Below, piece after piece: positions 1-9,214 of a stretch of DNA of 64,000 bases (positions are counted from its first letter, which is position 1; each line of letters opens with the position of its first letter). A program made the translations under genes and the position numbers. This stretch comes from Mycobacterium numidiamassiliense (GTDB taxonomy: Bacteria; Actinomycetota; Actinomycetes; Mycobacteriales; Mycobacteriaceae): contig NZ_FUEZ01000004.1 in assembly GCF_900157365.1 (NCBI RefSeq), positions 1,103,066-1,167,065 of the forward strand, written 5' to 3'. A model generated the notes under the pieces. The model saw only the letters and a list, made by a program, of their open reading frames with translations, was not told the origin of the DNA and did no database searches.

Positions 1-1
1 C

Positions 2-250
2 GATCGCGTCGTCTCTGATCCCGCCGGTAACAAGGTCGCCGAAGTCCAGACCGGAGGGATCCAGTTCCCTGACGGCAGCATCGACCAGATCGAGTGCCCG
101 CCGCGGGTCGACGTCTACGTGCACGCCGACGACGGGCTTACCGCAGACCAGGCCCGAGAGCTGGCCTTGCTGCTCGCCTTGACTGCCGACGAGGTTGATC
201 GGTGGACCCGCCACGTTGCCACCACCGACAGCGCGGAGGTCGCGCGATGA
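2..250 (+). CDS. Hypothetical protein, 5' end outside window
   Basis: An open frame of 82 codons enters from the left edge and ends at a TGA at 248-250. The other two forward frames are closed early by stops. The protein is acidic and polar, with a VDVYVHADDGL stretch followed by an alanine/leucine-rich helix. It has no signal peptide, membrane segment or known catalytic motif. Its stop overlaps the ATG of the next gene (ATGA), so the two are probably co-translated. Similar short proteins occur in mycobacterial genomic islands, but no function is recognised and the true start is not visible. Confidence 0.6.
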   Translation, partial: DRVVSDPAGNKVAEVQTGGIQFPDGSIDQIECPPRVDVYVHADDGLTADQARELALLLALTADEVDRWTRHVATTDSAEVAR

Positions 251-465
251 GCCGGAAGGTGTCCGCCGAAGCGGCCTTCGAAAAATACAGGCATGCGTAT
301 ATCGGGACAGCTGCAGCATTCGCGGAAGTCGTCTCCGGGTGGGACGAGCCACTGCGCTGCCAGACCGGCCAAAGCCCGCGGCCGTGCCGGAATCCGGCGA
401 GATGGCTCGGACTAGACGACGATTGCAATCGCAAGCTGTTATGCACATTTCACAAACAGCGATAG
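247..465 (+). CDS. Small hypothetical protein, Cys-containing
   Basis: A 72-residue protein whose ATG overlaps the preceding stop by four bases, which is the main reason to choose this start over an upstream in-frame codon. The N-terminal half is helical (SAEAAFEKYRHAYIG). The C-terminal half holds three cysteines (in LRCQ, RPCR and LLCTF) and a basic tail ending HKQR, which could bind a metal or nucleic acid. No family is recognised. It belongs to the run of small island genes at the left of the window. Confidence 0.5.
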   Translation: MSRKVSAEAAFEKYRHAYIGTAAAFAEVVSGWDEPLRCQTGQSPRPCRNPARWLGLDDDCNRKLLCTFHKQR

Positions 466-489
466 CTGAAAACAGCGTGGGAGAACGTC

Positions 490-573
490 GTGGATATGGG
501 CTCGGTCGGATGCCCGTGCTGTGGCAAAAGGTTCGAAACTCCTGACCAGCGCGTCACGTTCAGGCCGGTGTGA
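490..573 (+). CDS. Very small putative zinc-ribbon peptide
   Basis: A 27-codon frame starting at GTG 490 (or ATG 496), preceded by a GGGAG-like ribosome site at about 480. It encodes a peptide with the knuckle CPCCGKRF, a typical half of a treble-clef or zinc-ribbon fold. Mycobacterial islands often carry such short Cys-rich proteins. It sits between two other small genes on the same strand. Its length makes chance a real alternative, so this rests on the motif and the ribosome site only. Confidence 0.35.
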   Translation: MDMGSVGCPCCGKRFETPDQRVTFRPV

Positions 574-610
574 TGGCCCACTCGTCGGGTCCTGGAGCGA
601 CACTACCGAC

Positions 611-868
611 ATGGCAGCCGAATTCAACGAGTACTCAGGCCGCGCCGGGATGTACCGCCTGCTCGCGGCATTCCCAGAGCAAGGACCGCAGTACAAGAAA
701 GTTCTCGATCAGGCACTGAACGATCCGCAGCTGCGAGACATCGTTTCTCACCTTGTTGGCGTCGCTTTCGGCGGCTATGTCATCAAGGCCGAGGGCGACC
801 TCTCCGCAGCAATCGAACTCATCAACAGCGAGCTGCGCACTGTCGAGGACCTGGACAGTCTCGGGTAG
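611..868 (+). CDS. Small hypothetical protein
   Basis: An 85-residue protein starting at ATG 611. The frame is open further upstream, but that part has an unlikely composition. It is mostly predicted helix, with no cysteines, membrane segments or signal peptide, and ends in an acidic tail (ELRTVEDLDSLG). A zinc-ribbon-like frame with a strong ribosome site starts 25 bases downstream, which fits a polycistronic set. Function unknown. Confidence 0.5.
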   Translation: MAAEFNEYSGRAGMYRLLAAFPEQGPQYKKVLDQALNDPQLRDIVSHLVGVAFGGYVIKAEGDLSAAIELINSELRTVEDLDSLG

Positions 869-892
869 ACCGATAAGAGGGAGGGGTTGACG

Positions 893-1135
893 ATGAGTCG
901 ACATGAGTGCCCGCGCTGCGGGTTTGAAATGTCAGTGACCGTTGGTGAGACCGGCACGCGTTCGCCGCGGTGCTGTTCGCCCTGCCGGCCGGGTACACGA
1001 TTATCGGCGTGCTGCTCGCGTACCCGTGGTTCTTCGTGCCGCTGCTCGTCGTGGCCGCCGCGCTCTGGGTGGACCGCCGCCAGCGTCAGCGCCACGCGAT
1101 CGCCGCCCGCGCCGACCTTGAGCACCGCGAGCTGA
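893..1135 (+). CDS. Zinc-ribbon-like frame, probably frameshifted
   Basis: ATG 893 follows a strong GGGAGGGG ribosome site at about 880. The first ~25 residues look genuine: SRHECPRCGFEM is a CxxC zinc-ribbon knuckle. Beyond about base 955 the frame turns into an unnatural Cys/Ser/Arg-rich sequence, the usual look of a shadow frame. A good membrane-protein frame overlaps it from 970 in another phase. The simplest reading is that one protein, zinc knuckle plus membrane segments, has been split by a single-base shift near 955-970. The alternative is two overlapping short genes. Confidence 0.35.
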   Translation: MSRHECPRCGFEMSVTVGETGTRSPRCCSPCRPGTRLSACCSRTRGSSCRCSSWPPRSGWTAASVSATRSPPAPTLSTAS

Positions 1136-1215
1136 TGGTGCGCGCCGTCCTGCCGCGCCGTCGGGCAGCGGACCACTGGTCACCCACAGAACCCATGCGA
1201 AGGGTCGCGCGCTGA
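970..1215 (+). CDS. Small membrane protein
   Basis: An 81-residue frame from GTG 970, with stops close upstream in phase (last at 946-948). About 35 hydrophobic residues (ALPAGYTIIGVLL, then PWFFVPLLVVAAALW) form one long or two short membrane segments. A basic cytoplasmic tail follows (VDRRQRQRHA). It has no ribosome site of its own, while the overlapping zinc-knuckle frame at 893 has a good one, so this may be the C-terminal part of that protein after a frameshift. Role unknown. Confidence 0.5.
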   Translation: MLFALPAGYTIIGVLLAYPWFFVPLLVVAAALWVDRRQRQRHAIAARADLEHRELMVRAVLPRRRAADHWSPTEPMRRVAR

Positions 1216-1264
1216 GCGCCTACCCGATTCCAGGTCGACGCTCGGGCACGGTATTTTCCGCGCT

Positions 1265-1702
1265 ATGGAAGACACGTGGACTAACCGCGACTTACCCGTG
1301 CTCAGGGCCGCAGTAGAAATCTTCGACGACACTCAAGCATCGAAGGTCCGGGCGAGCCAAATCGCCAAGGCTGCCGAGTTTGACGACGAGACCACTCAGC
1401 GAGCACTCCGCGCGCTCTACAGGCAACCGTACTTTCAGGAAGGCACCGAAAGTAGCGGCAGCGGCTTCATCTTCGTTGGGGAACCAACAGGTGAGGCGCT
1501 GCGCCTGGCCGGGCAGTGGCCGACGCCAGAGAACATGGTCGAACGACTTGTAGCGGCGCTCGAAGCCGCAGGCGACGAGGAATCTCGCGACGCCCCAGAA
1601 CAAAGCCGATTCAAACAAGCCGCGGCGCTATTACGCACAGGCGCTTTCCAAGTGGCAGTCTCGGCACTCGGAGGTGCCGGCGGCCACATGCTGTACGGCT
1701 GA
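1265..1702 (+). CDS. Hypothetical protein, possible winged-helix N-terminus
   Basis: A 145-residue soluble protein starting at ATG 1265. Residues about 8-60 read as helices resembling a winged-helix module (VLRAAVEIFDD, then ASQIAKAAEFDDETTQRALRAL). A short Gly/Ser-rich turn and a C-terminal helical part follow. That could suit a small DNA-binding or partner protein. It lies just upstream of the trypsin-like protease gene on the same strand (12-base gap). The winged-helix suggestion is pattern recognition only. Confidence 0.55.
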   Translation: MEDTWTNRDLPVLRAAVEIFDDTQASKVRASQIAKAAEFDDETTQRALRALYRQPYFQEGTESSGSGFIFVGEPTGEALRLAGQWPTPENMVERLVAALEAAGDEESRDAPEQSRFKQAAALLRTGAFQVAVSALGGAGGHMLYG

Positions 1703-1713
1703 GAGGGCGATGA

Positions 1714-2703
1714 ATGATGAGTGCCCAATTCCAGATCCATGCTGAGTCGTTCCGCTCGGTCCTCATCGAGATGGTCTACTGCGAAAACGGCGCGGATATA
1801 GACACCACAGCCGGGCAGGACTACAAATCCATGGCCCACGGCAGCGCCTTCGTCTACCGACTTGACGGAAAAGACCGCCTGATCACCGCGCGACACAACG
1901 TGACTGGAAGACATTGGCAGACACACGAATTCATGGGCGGCTACCACATCGAGCCGACACACCTCCGAGTCATGTTCTTCAAGGACCCACCCGAAAAATG
2001 GGTGGTGACGCTCTCCGAGGACGACCCGAGACGCGGCGGCATCCAAGTGCTTCTCCAGCAGTATCTGGTGCCACTGATCGGCCCGGACTGGAAACCGATC
2101 TGGAACCAGCATCCGCAACTCGGCGGCGAGATGGACGTCGCAGAAGTGCCATTCAATCCCCCGGCTGACGTGGTCTGCATGAGCTGGGAAAGAACGGGCG
2201 ACCGATCCGGCCCTGAGCAAGCTTCGTGGCCAGCACAGCTTTTTCCGGGCGAAGACGTGTTCATCATCGGCTACCCGTACCGACTCACCTCGGGGCCAGC
2301 TTTTCCGCTATGGATCCGCGGCACCGTCGCGTCCAACCCGATTTTCCCCTACTACTCGGACGGCAAGGCATACCCGCTCTGGCTAATCGACGCCCGAACC
2401 CGCAAAGGACAATCAGGCGCCCCAGTCATGCGCCACCGACCACCCGGGACCCTCGTCTTCAGAAACGACGGACAGCCAGCCAGAATGCCCGTCCCAGACT
2501 CAGACCTCCTCGGGGTCTACTCCGGCCGCACCAGCGACGAATCCGACCTCGGATTCGTCTGGGGCATGGACCATGTCGACGAAATCTGCCGCAACGGCGT
2601 GCCCGGAACAATCGATCCAGACCCAAGTGCCAGAAGCTGCGCGGTAGGTGAAGAATTGACCACCTCGAATTTGGAACCACAAGAAAGGTCCGTGCGGCCA
2701 TGA
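1714..2703 (+). CDS. Trypsin-like serine protease domain protein
   Basis: A 329-residue protein starting at ATG 1714 (ATG 1717 is an equal alternative). The fold markers of chymotrypsin-like proteases are present: SAFVY followed by LITARHNV with the catalytic His near residue 67, and KGQSGAPVM with the nucleophilic Ser in the GxSG position near residue 235. The Asp cannot be placed safely by eye. No signal peptide or membrane helix is seen, so the enzyme is probably cytoplasmic, unlike the secreted HtrA types. Its stop overlaps the next gene's ATG (CCATGA). Stand-alone cytoplasmic proteases of this type occur in mobile islands and defence loci; substrate unknown. Confidence 0.7.
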   Translation: MMSAQFQIHAESFRSVLIEMVYCENGADIDTTAGQDYKSMAHGSAFVYRLDGKDRLITARHNVTGRHWQTHEFMGGYHIEPTHLRVMFFKDPPEKWVVTLSEDDPRRGGIQVLLQQYLVPLIGPDWKPIWNQHPQLGGEMDVAEVPFNPPADVVCMSWERTGDRSGPEQASWPAQLFPGEDVFIIGYPYRLTSGPAFPLWIRGTVASNPIFPYYSDGKAYPLWLIDARTRKGQSGAPVMRHRPPGTLVFRNDGQPARMPVPDSDLLGVYSGRTSDESDLGFVWGMDHVDEICRNGVPGTIDPDPSARSCAVGEELTTSNLEPQERSVRP

Positions 2704-3542
2704 GCGCACATCACTATCGGGTCGACGTACGCTCCGACGGCCCCAACCACTACCTCCTCCGCGTCCCGGAACTCGACGGCACCGATTGCATCGCCGAAGT
2801 CGTTGGCCAATGCGAGAACCTCGACGATCTCGAATACGATGCCGAATCGCTCGTCGCCGTGGTGCTCGACGTCAGCCCCGACGAGGTCGAAGTCGAGATC
2901 CACTGGGACACCAGCTTCCGAGCTGTCGAGGTATGCCGAGACCGCGTAGAAAGAACCGCGGAGATCCGCAGCCAGATGGTCGACATCTGGAACGAGTACA
3001 TCGACCGCGTACCGCGCCGGTTCGCCGTCATCCCCGCAGAGGCACCAAACACTTGGACCCTCGTGCTCCGGACCCTCGAACCGATGCCCACCCGACTGAG
3101 CACCCTGTTCGGGGAATGGCTCTACGAGCTGCGTGCCGCTCTCGACGGCATCCTCTACCACCTTGCTGTGCAAGACAGCGGCCAGAACCCACCGCCCGCT
3201 GAACGGTCACTGATGTTCCCGATCTTCCTAGATCCAGCCAGGTTCGACGATCAGAACCACCGAGGGCGCCTCCAAGCCGTCTCCGACACCACCTTCGACC
3301 TGCTGCGACACGTGCAACCGTTCAACGCCCAGCCCGACCACTTATCCAACGTGCTGTGGTGGCTCGAGGAACTCGCTCGGATCGACCGCCACCGCTACGG
3401 TCATGCACTCGCCCCACAGATCAACCGGGTCCGCGTCGGCATCCGACCGCCGCTCATCATGGCCCGGGACTTCATGCCCGAGCCATTCCAGCCCGTCCCC
3501 GTCGACGGGCCCTCACGGACGTGTCCGTGCTCTAGTTCCTAG
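2700..3542 (+). CDS. Protein with HicB-like N-terminal domain
   Basis: A 280-residue protein whose ATG overlaps the protease stop by four bases, so the two are translationally coupled. Residues ~1-60 resemble the partial RNase-H fold of HicB antitoxins (YRVDVRSDGPNHYLLRVPEL, then an acidic DLEYDAESLVAVVL). The remaining ~210 residues are unrelated to HicB and look helical, with a conserved-looking FGEWLYELRAALDGILYHL segment. The end is odd: after FQPVPVDG it runs into a short Cys/Ser tail (CPCSSS), suggesting the original C-terminus was lost by frameshift or truncation. No HicA-like toxin is adjacent. Confidence 0.55.
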   Translation: MSAHHYRVDVRSDGPNHYLLRVPELDGTDCIAEVVGQCENLDDLEYDAESLVAVVLDVSPDEVEVEIHWDTSFRAVEVCRDRVERTAEIRSQMVDIWNEYIDRVPRRFAVIPAEAPNTWTLVLRTLEPMPTRLSTLFGEWLYELRAALDGILYHLAVQDSGQNPPPAERSLMFPIFLDPARFDDQNHRGRLQAVSDTTFDLLRHVQPFNAQPDHLSNVLWWLEELARIDRHRYGHALAPQINRVRVGIRPPLIMARDFMPEPFQPVPVDGPSRTCPCSSS

Positions 3543-3975
3543 TTCGACTCCGATTGAACGGAGGGCAGCAACACCACTGCTCTTCAGAGCATAGGGGGTA
3601 TTGCCCCCCTCTAACTCTCACCCTTGATCCAGGGATGTTGAGCCCGCGACGTCCGCTAAAGGCTGTATCGACAGTGTGCGAATGCTCCTGTCCGGGCTTG
3701 GTTACCCGTCTCCGGCTGCTAACCGTGGGATATTCGGTTGTTTCTTCCTCCATTGTATTGCTTCCCAAGCCATTTCCGATTCGTCCAGCGTTCTTGACCG
3801 TGGCACAACTGGCACAACTGGCACAAGTGGCACAAGTGGCACAACGCTCGTCTGGGGAGTTCGCCTGTGTGCGAACGAAATTCCAGTCCCCCAACTACTT
3901 AAAAATGGAGGCATGAACACACTGCCCCCATGGTCATCGATTCAACAGGCGGGTTGGTGGGGGCAAGGTGCCGGG
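3543..3975. other. Non-coding stretch with hairpin and short tandem repeat
   Basis: No convincing gene. It contains a small GC hairpin at 3593-3609 (AGGGGG, loop TATTG, CCCCC), which may terminate the upstream genes though no T-run follows, and a five-copy 9-bp tandem repeat at 3801-3845. Frames crossing the repeat encode only QLAQVAQ-like low-complexity peptide. Confidence 0.5.
3801..3845. repeat. Five tandem 9-bp repeats, TGGCACAAC/G
   Basis: Five contiguous copies of a 9-mer: TGGCACAAC twice, TGGCACAAG twice, then TGGCACAAC. The spacing is perfectly regular and only the last base varies. It sits in a non-coding gap between the HicB-like gene and the tail of the first large unknown gene. 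Arrays like this can serve as iteron-type binding sites for a replication or partition protein, or be a simple slipped-strand repeat; nothing here decides between them. Confidence 0.8.
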
Positions 3976-5874
3976 TTAGTCGAGGAGTGTTATGTCGGGG
4001 GTCGTGATGGTGTCTTGTTTGGTGTGGGGTGGTGGGGTGCGTTTGTTGGGTTGTCGGCGGGCTGGGTTGGTCTGTATGTCGAGTCCGTGGTGGTGGAGTG
4101 CTTCGCGGAGGGTGTCGGCGATTGCTGGTGATTGGTGTGTGGCAACAACTTTCATGGTTTCGGTGGCGGCGAGCGCGGTGAGTTGGTCGAGTGCTGTTTG
4201 TCGTGCTATCCGTTGCGGTAGTGGGTTGTCGCAGTTGGGGTAGTGCTCGTCGAGATGGATTCTTGCGGCGTGGCGGCGGCTTTCTCGGTTGGTGTGGGCG
4301 AACTCAAATAGTGCGTGGTCGAGTTCGGTGTGTTGTGACCAGCCTGCGGCGTGCATCCAGGTGCTCGGGGTGGTGGTAGGCGTGGTTTGCAATGCGTGGG
4401 CGGCGTCGGGGTTGGTGTGCCACAGGCGTAATCGCGCGGTGTGGTGCAGTGTGCAGCGCAGTATTCCCATGGCGCGGTCGTCGTCTTCGAGCCACAGCCA
4501 GTATCCGGAGAGCAGGGTTGCCGAGATTTGGGTGGCGGCGGCGGCGATCGGTGGTTGGGACTGGTTCCAGTGGGCGCACAACGCGGCGAACTCGGCGGTC
4601 ATGATGTGCGGGGACGTGGGGGTGAGGTGTTGGTGAAGCTGGAGGCGCTGGTCTGCGAGCTGGCGATCGTGAGTGTGCGCGGCTTGGGCAACCAGGGCCC
4701 TGGTGAATCGGTGTGCGGTGAAGGCGAGGTGGGCGAGTTCTTGTGGTGTGCGGTGCCCGCAGTGCGATCTGTCGGCGAGCACAGTGTGGTAGTCGGTGTA
4801 GAGCCTCGAGAGATGGTCGATGTTTTCCAGCGCGGCGGATCTGGTGCTTGTCAGGGGTACCACGGCTTGGGCGAGGTGCGGGAGTTCAGACTTGTGTCGT
4901 CGCGGCTGGGTATCGGAGCGGTACTTGATGAGTCGCCGCTCGTGCCCGGATGCGTCGACGATTGCCTGGGCTGTGTCGGTGTCGCGTCGTGCGTGACACA
5001 GGGCGGCTGCGGCGAGTCGCATCTGCTTGATGCACAGCGCCAACCCGTCGGAGAGGGCATCGGGTATGCGGTGAGTGTTGGTCGCCGAGTCCTCGGCGTC
5101 GAGGTCGTGCACCGCCTCGGGCTGGGCGTACTGATCAACGTGTTCTATGTCGATGAGCGTGCACAGTGCGTGATACACCCCGGCGGGGCATAGGGCCCGG
5201 CCCTCGACGGGCACGTGCTGGTGGTCGGTGTCGATGACACCTGTCGTGGGTGGGTGCTCGTCGAGATCGTCGAAGATGTCGCGGGCTGCGATGTCGGGGG
5301 CGTAGGTGGCGAGGCTATGCATCCTGGCGTGGGTCCACGCTCTGGCGATAAACGACTCGATTGATTCGTCATCGCGACGCGCGATACCGCCCGCAAGCAG
5401 GACTGTCCATCGGCCAAGTTGTTGCCGTAAAACAATGGCCGCGCCGACGGTGTGGCCGGCCAGCATCAACCGCAGCGCCGCGATGGTGCTTTGCAACGCC
5501 CAGGACAGGTGGGTCGGCCACGGGCTCTCGTGCGGTGTTGCGTGCTGTGTGAGCTGATGACCTTGACGGATAAAGACCGCGTCTAATTCGCAGACCGACA
5601 GCAGATGAGGAAGGTACTGGTTCATCGAGCGTTGGGCTGGCGCATCGAGATTGTCGATTCGAGCCCAGTAGCGGCTGATCAGTGTCTCGGCGAGTTGTGC
5701 CGGGCCGCTCGCTGCCAGGCGTTCGTATGCTCTGACGGTGGGCGCGACGTACTGAGCGGGGGGTTCGGCGTGTGTGCTGGCACGCGCGGCGTTCTCGGGT
5801 GTCGGTTGCCTCAGACCGAGTCCGCGTTCGACCCCGTTTTGACGACTGTTTTCGCCTGGCACGTTGGTGGACAT
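3976..5874 (-). CDS. Unrecognised large protein, first of a tandem pair
   Basis: A 632-residue protein on the reverse strand with no motif I recognise. It is rich in His, Thr and Ala and mostly predicted helix. There is no signal peptide, and its hydrophobic parts (for example TIAALRLMLAGHTVGAAIVL near residue 135) are too short or amphipathic to be clear membrane spans. The best conserved blocks against its neighbour are TAEFAALCAHWNQSQP, then ATLLSGYWLWLE and RAMGILRCTLHH. It lies 11 bases downstream of a paralogue on the same strand, so the pair looks like a tandem duplication transcribed together. Function unknown. Confidence 0.75.
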   Translation of the reverse strand: MSTNVPGENSRQNGVERGLGLRQPTPENAARASTHAEPPAQYVAPTVRAYERLAASGPAQLAETLISRYWARIDNLDAPAQRSMNQYLPHLLSVCELDAVFIRQGHQLTQHATPHESPWPTHLSWALQSTIAALRLMLAGHTVGAAIVLRQQLGRWTVLLAGGIARRDDESIESFIARAWTHARMHSLATYAPDIAARDIFDDLDEHPPTTGVIDTDHQHVPVEGRALCPAGVYHALCTLIDIEHVDQYAQPEAVHDLDAEDSATNTHRIPDALSDGLALCIKQMRLAAAALCHARRDTDTAQAIVDASGHERRLIKYRSDTQPRRHKSELPHLAQAVVPLTSTRSAALENIDHLSRLYTDYHTVLADRSHCGHRTPQELAHLAFTAHRFTRALVAQAAHTHDRQLADQRLQLHQHLTPTSPHIMTAEFAALCAHWNQSQPPIAAAATQISATLLSGYWLWLEDDDRAMGILRCTLHHTARLRLWHTNPDAAHALQTTPTTTPSTWMHAAGWSQHTELDHALFEFAHTNRESRRHAARIHLDEHYPNCDNPLPQRIARQTALDQLTALAATETMKVVATHQSPAIADTLREALHHHGLDIQTNPARRQPNKRTPPPHTKQDTITTPDITLLD

Positions 5875-5885
5875 CGCGTATCGGG

Positions 5886-7885
<2,000 letters not shown>

Positions 7886-8311
7886 CGTGCTGGGCCCCTC
7901 CCGCTACTGGCCGCGACCCGCTGCGAACTCCGCACCAACGACGCCGACCTCAGTCCGCTTGGTGGGCAACGCGTGTCGCTTCGATTCGCAACGGGCCTGG
8001 TATTGCCGCAGCGTAAAACGAAGCGCGACAAGGCGTCTACCAGTGACCCGCAAATAACTCGCCACGGCATGACGCAACGTCGAAAAGTGCCGGACCCTCC
8101 GGAATTGCGATGTCGACGGTTGCGAGCAGCGCGCAACGCGTGCAGTGGCAACGGCAGCGTGTCGACGATGGGCAGTTCTCATGCCAACAGTTCGCCGCGT
8201 GGCCGCCCGTCGTCAGTGCAACCGTTCCTCGAGTGGGATCCGCCCACGGACGCCGGTCGTTTCAGGGCGCGCATTCGCACCACACAGGTTCGGCCAGCGC
8301 ACAATGACGGT

Positions 8312-8629
8312 ATGGACGACGATCTGGTACCGACCGCGTTGCTCACTCGGGTGTTGGGCCGGCATTTGCGGCTGCCGGTGAGTTGGGATGACGCGGAGCG
8401 CGAGGAGTTCGTCGCCGAAGCCGCTCAAGAGGTCGCCTACAGGGTGGCGGAGCTGGCCGATGATTGGGCAGATCGCGCCGTGACCGAATGGGGCCGAGCG
8501 CACTGGCAGCTCCCCGATGCTGACACCCACGCCCGGGTGGTGCTGCAGGCCCGCCGAGCCGCACTGGTCGCGGTGCTGTGCGAGGTGCTGCCCGAGGTGG
8601 CGGTCGCCGAATTCTTTGCGGTGGCCTGA
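8312..8629 (+). CDS. Small hypothetical helical protein
   Basis: A 105-residue protein from ATG 8312. The frame is open far upstream but there runs antisense to the unknown paralogue, so the internal ATG is preferred. The sequence is acidic and alanine/valine-rich, with helices around EREEFVAEAAQEVAYRV and ARVVLQARRAALVAVLCEVL. No cysteine knuckle, signal or membrane segment is seen. It sits alone, upstream of an opposite-strand zinc-finger-like gene. Function unknown. Confidence 0.5.
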   Translation: MDDDLVPTALLTRVLGRHLRLPVSWDDAEREEFVAEAAQEVAYRVAELADDWADRAVTEWGRAHWQLPDADTHARVVLQARRAALVAVLCEVLPEVAVAEFFAVA

Positions 8630-8800
8630 CTTTGTGGCCGCCGAATCGCCGCGTCCCACGACCTCGGGCGACCGCGGCCAGGCTCGCTGCCTAGGTCAGC
8701 GCGCGCCGCGAGGACAGCGCCAGATGAAGCGCGTCCCAGCGCGACGGTAGGACCGCGGCGCGCTGCGCGGCGCCGCGGCCGCGGGACCGCGCCCCGGTAA

Positions 8801-9214
8801 TTAACCCAGCAGCCGGGCGGCCCGCAGCGCAGTCAGCAGCCGCGCAGCTGCACGCACGGTGGCGTCGTGCTCGCCACGATGCAGGCTACCTAGGGTTGCG
8901 GCATCGGCCAGGCCGTCGAGCACATCGCGGCACGCGCGGGGCGAGGCAAGCACGATCGCGGCCGCCTGGGCAGGGTCTGGTGATGGCGCGTGCAGCTCCA
9001 CGACGCGATCGCGGTACTCCATGCACACCACCGGCGTTTCGACGCGCTCCACCACACGCTCGACGCGCACTCCGATCGCTCCAGACCGAGCAGCTCGACG
9101 CTCCTCATAAGCGGCCCGGCGGCATACCTGCGAGCACCACACGCGTGGACGACCCCTGCCGACAGCCGCGGGCAGCCCGGCCCGACAGCGCGGACAGACA
9201 GGCCGATCGGACAC
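8801..9214 (-). CDS. Zinc-finger-like hypothetical protein
   Basis: A 137-residue protein starting at ATG 9214 on the reverse strand. The first ~35 residues hold CPRC and later WCSQVCRRAAYEERRAA, a four-cysteine arrangement resembling FCS-type or recombinase-associated zinc knuckles, followed by a basic helix. The rest is an acidic linker and an alanine/leucine-rich helical domain. Such proteins are common in mycobacterial genomic islands and are presumed to bind nucleic acid. The role is inferred from the knuckle only. Confidence 0.6.
   Translation of the reverse strand: MSDRPVCPRCRAGLPAAVGRGRPRVWCSQVCRRAAYEERRAARSGAIGVRVERVVERVETPVVCMEYRDRVVELHAPSPDPAQAAAIVLASPRACRDVLDGLADAATLGSLHRGEHDATVRAAARLLTALRAARLLG

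Noticed and set aside
3533..3560. tRNA-like GTTCGACTCC sequence that might mark an attachment site
   Set aside because: No acceptor stem, anticodon arm or matching second copy could be found, so a tRNA or att site is not supported.
3801..3845. Possible CRISPR array
   Set aside because: The 9-bp units are contiguous, with no spacers of 30-40 bases, and no cas gene is nearby.
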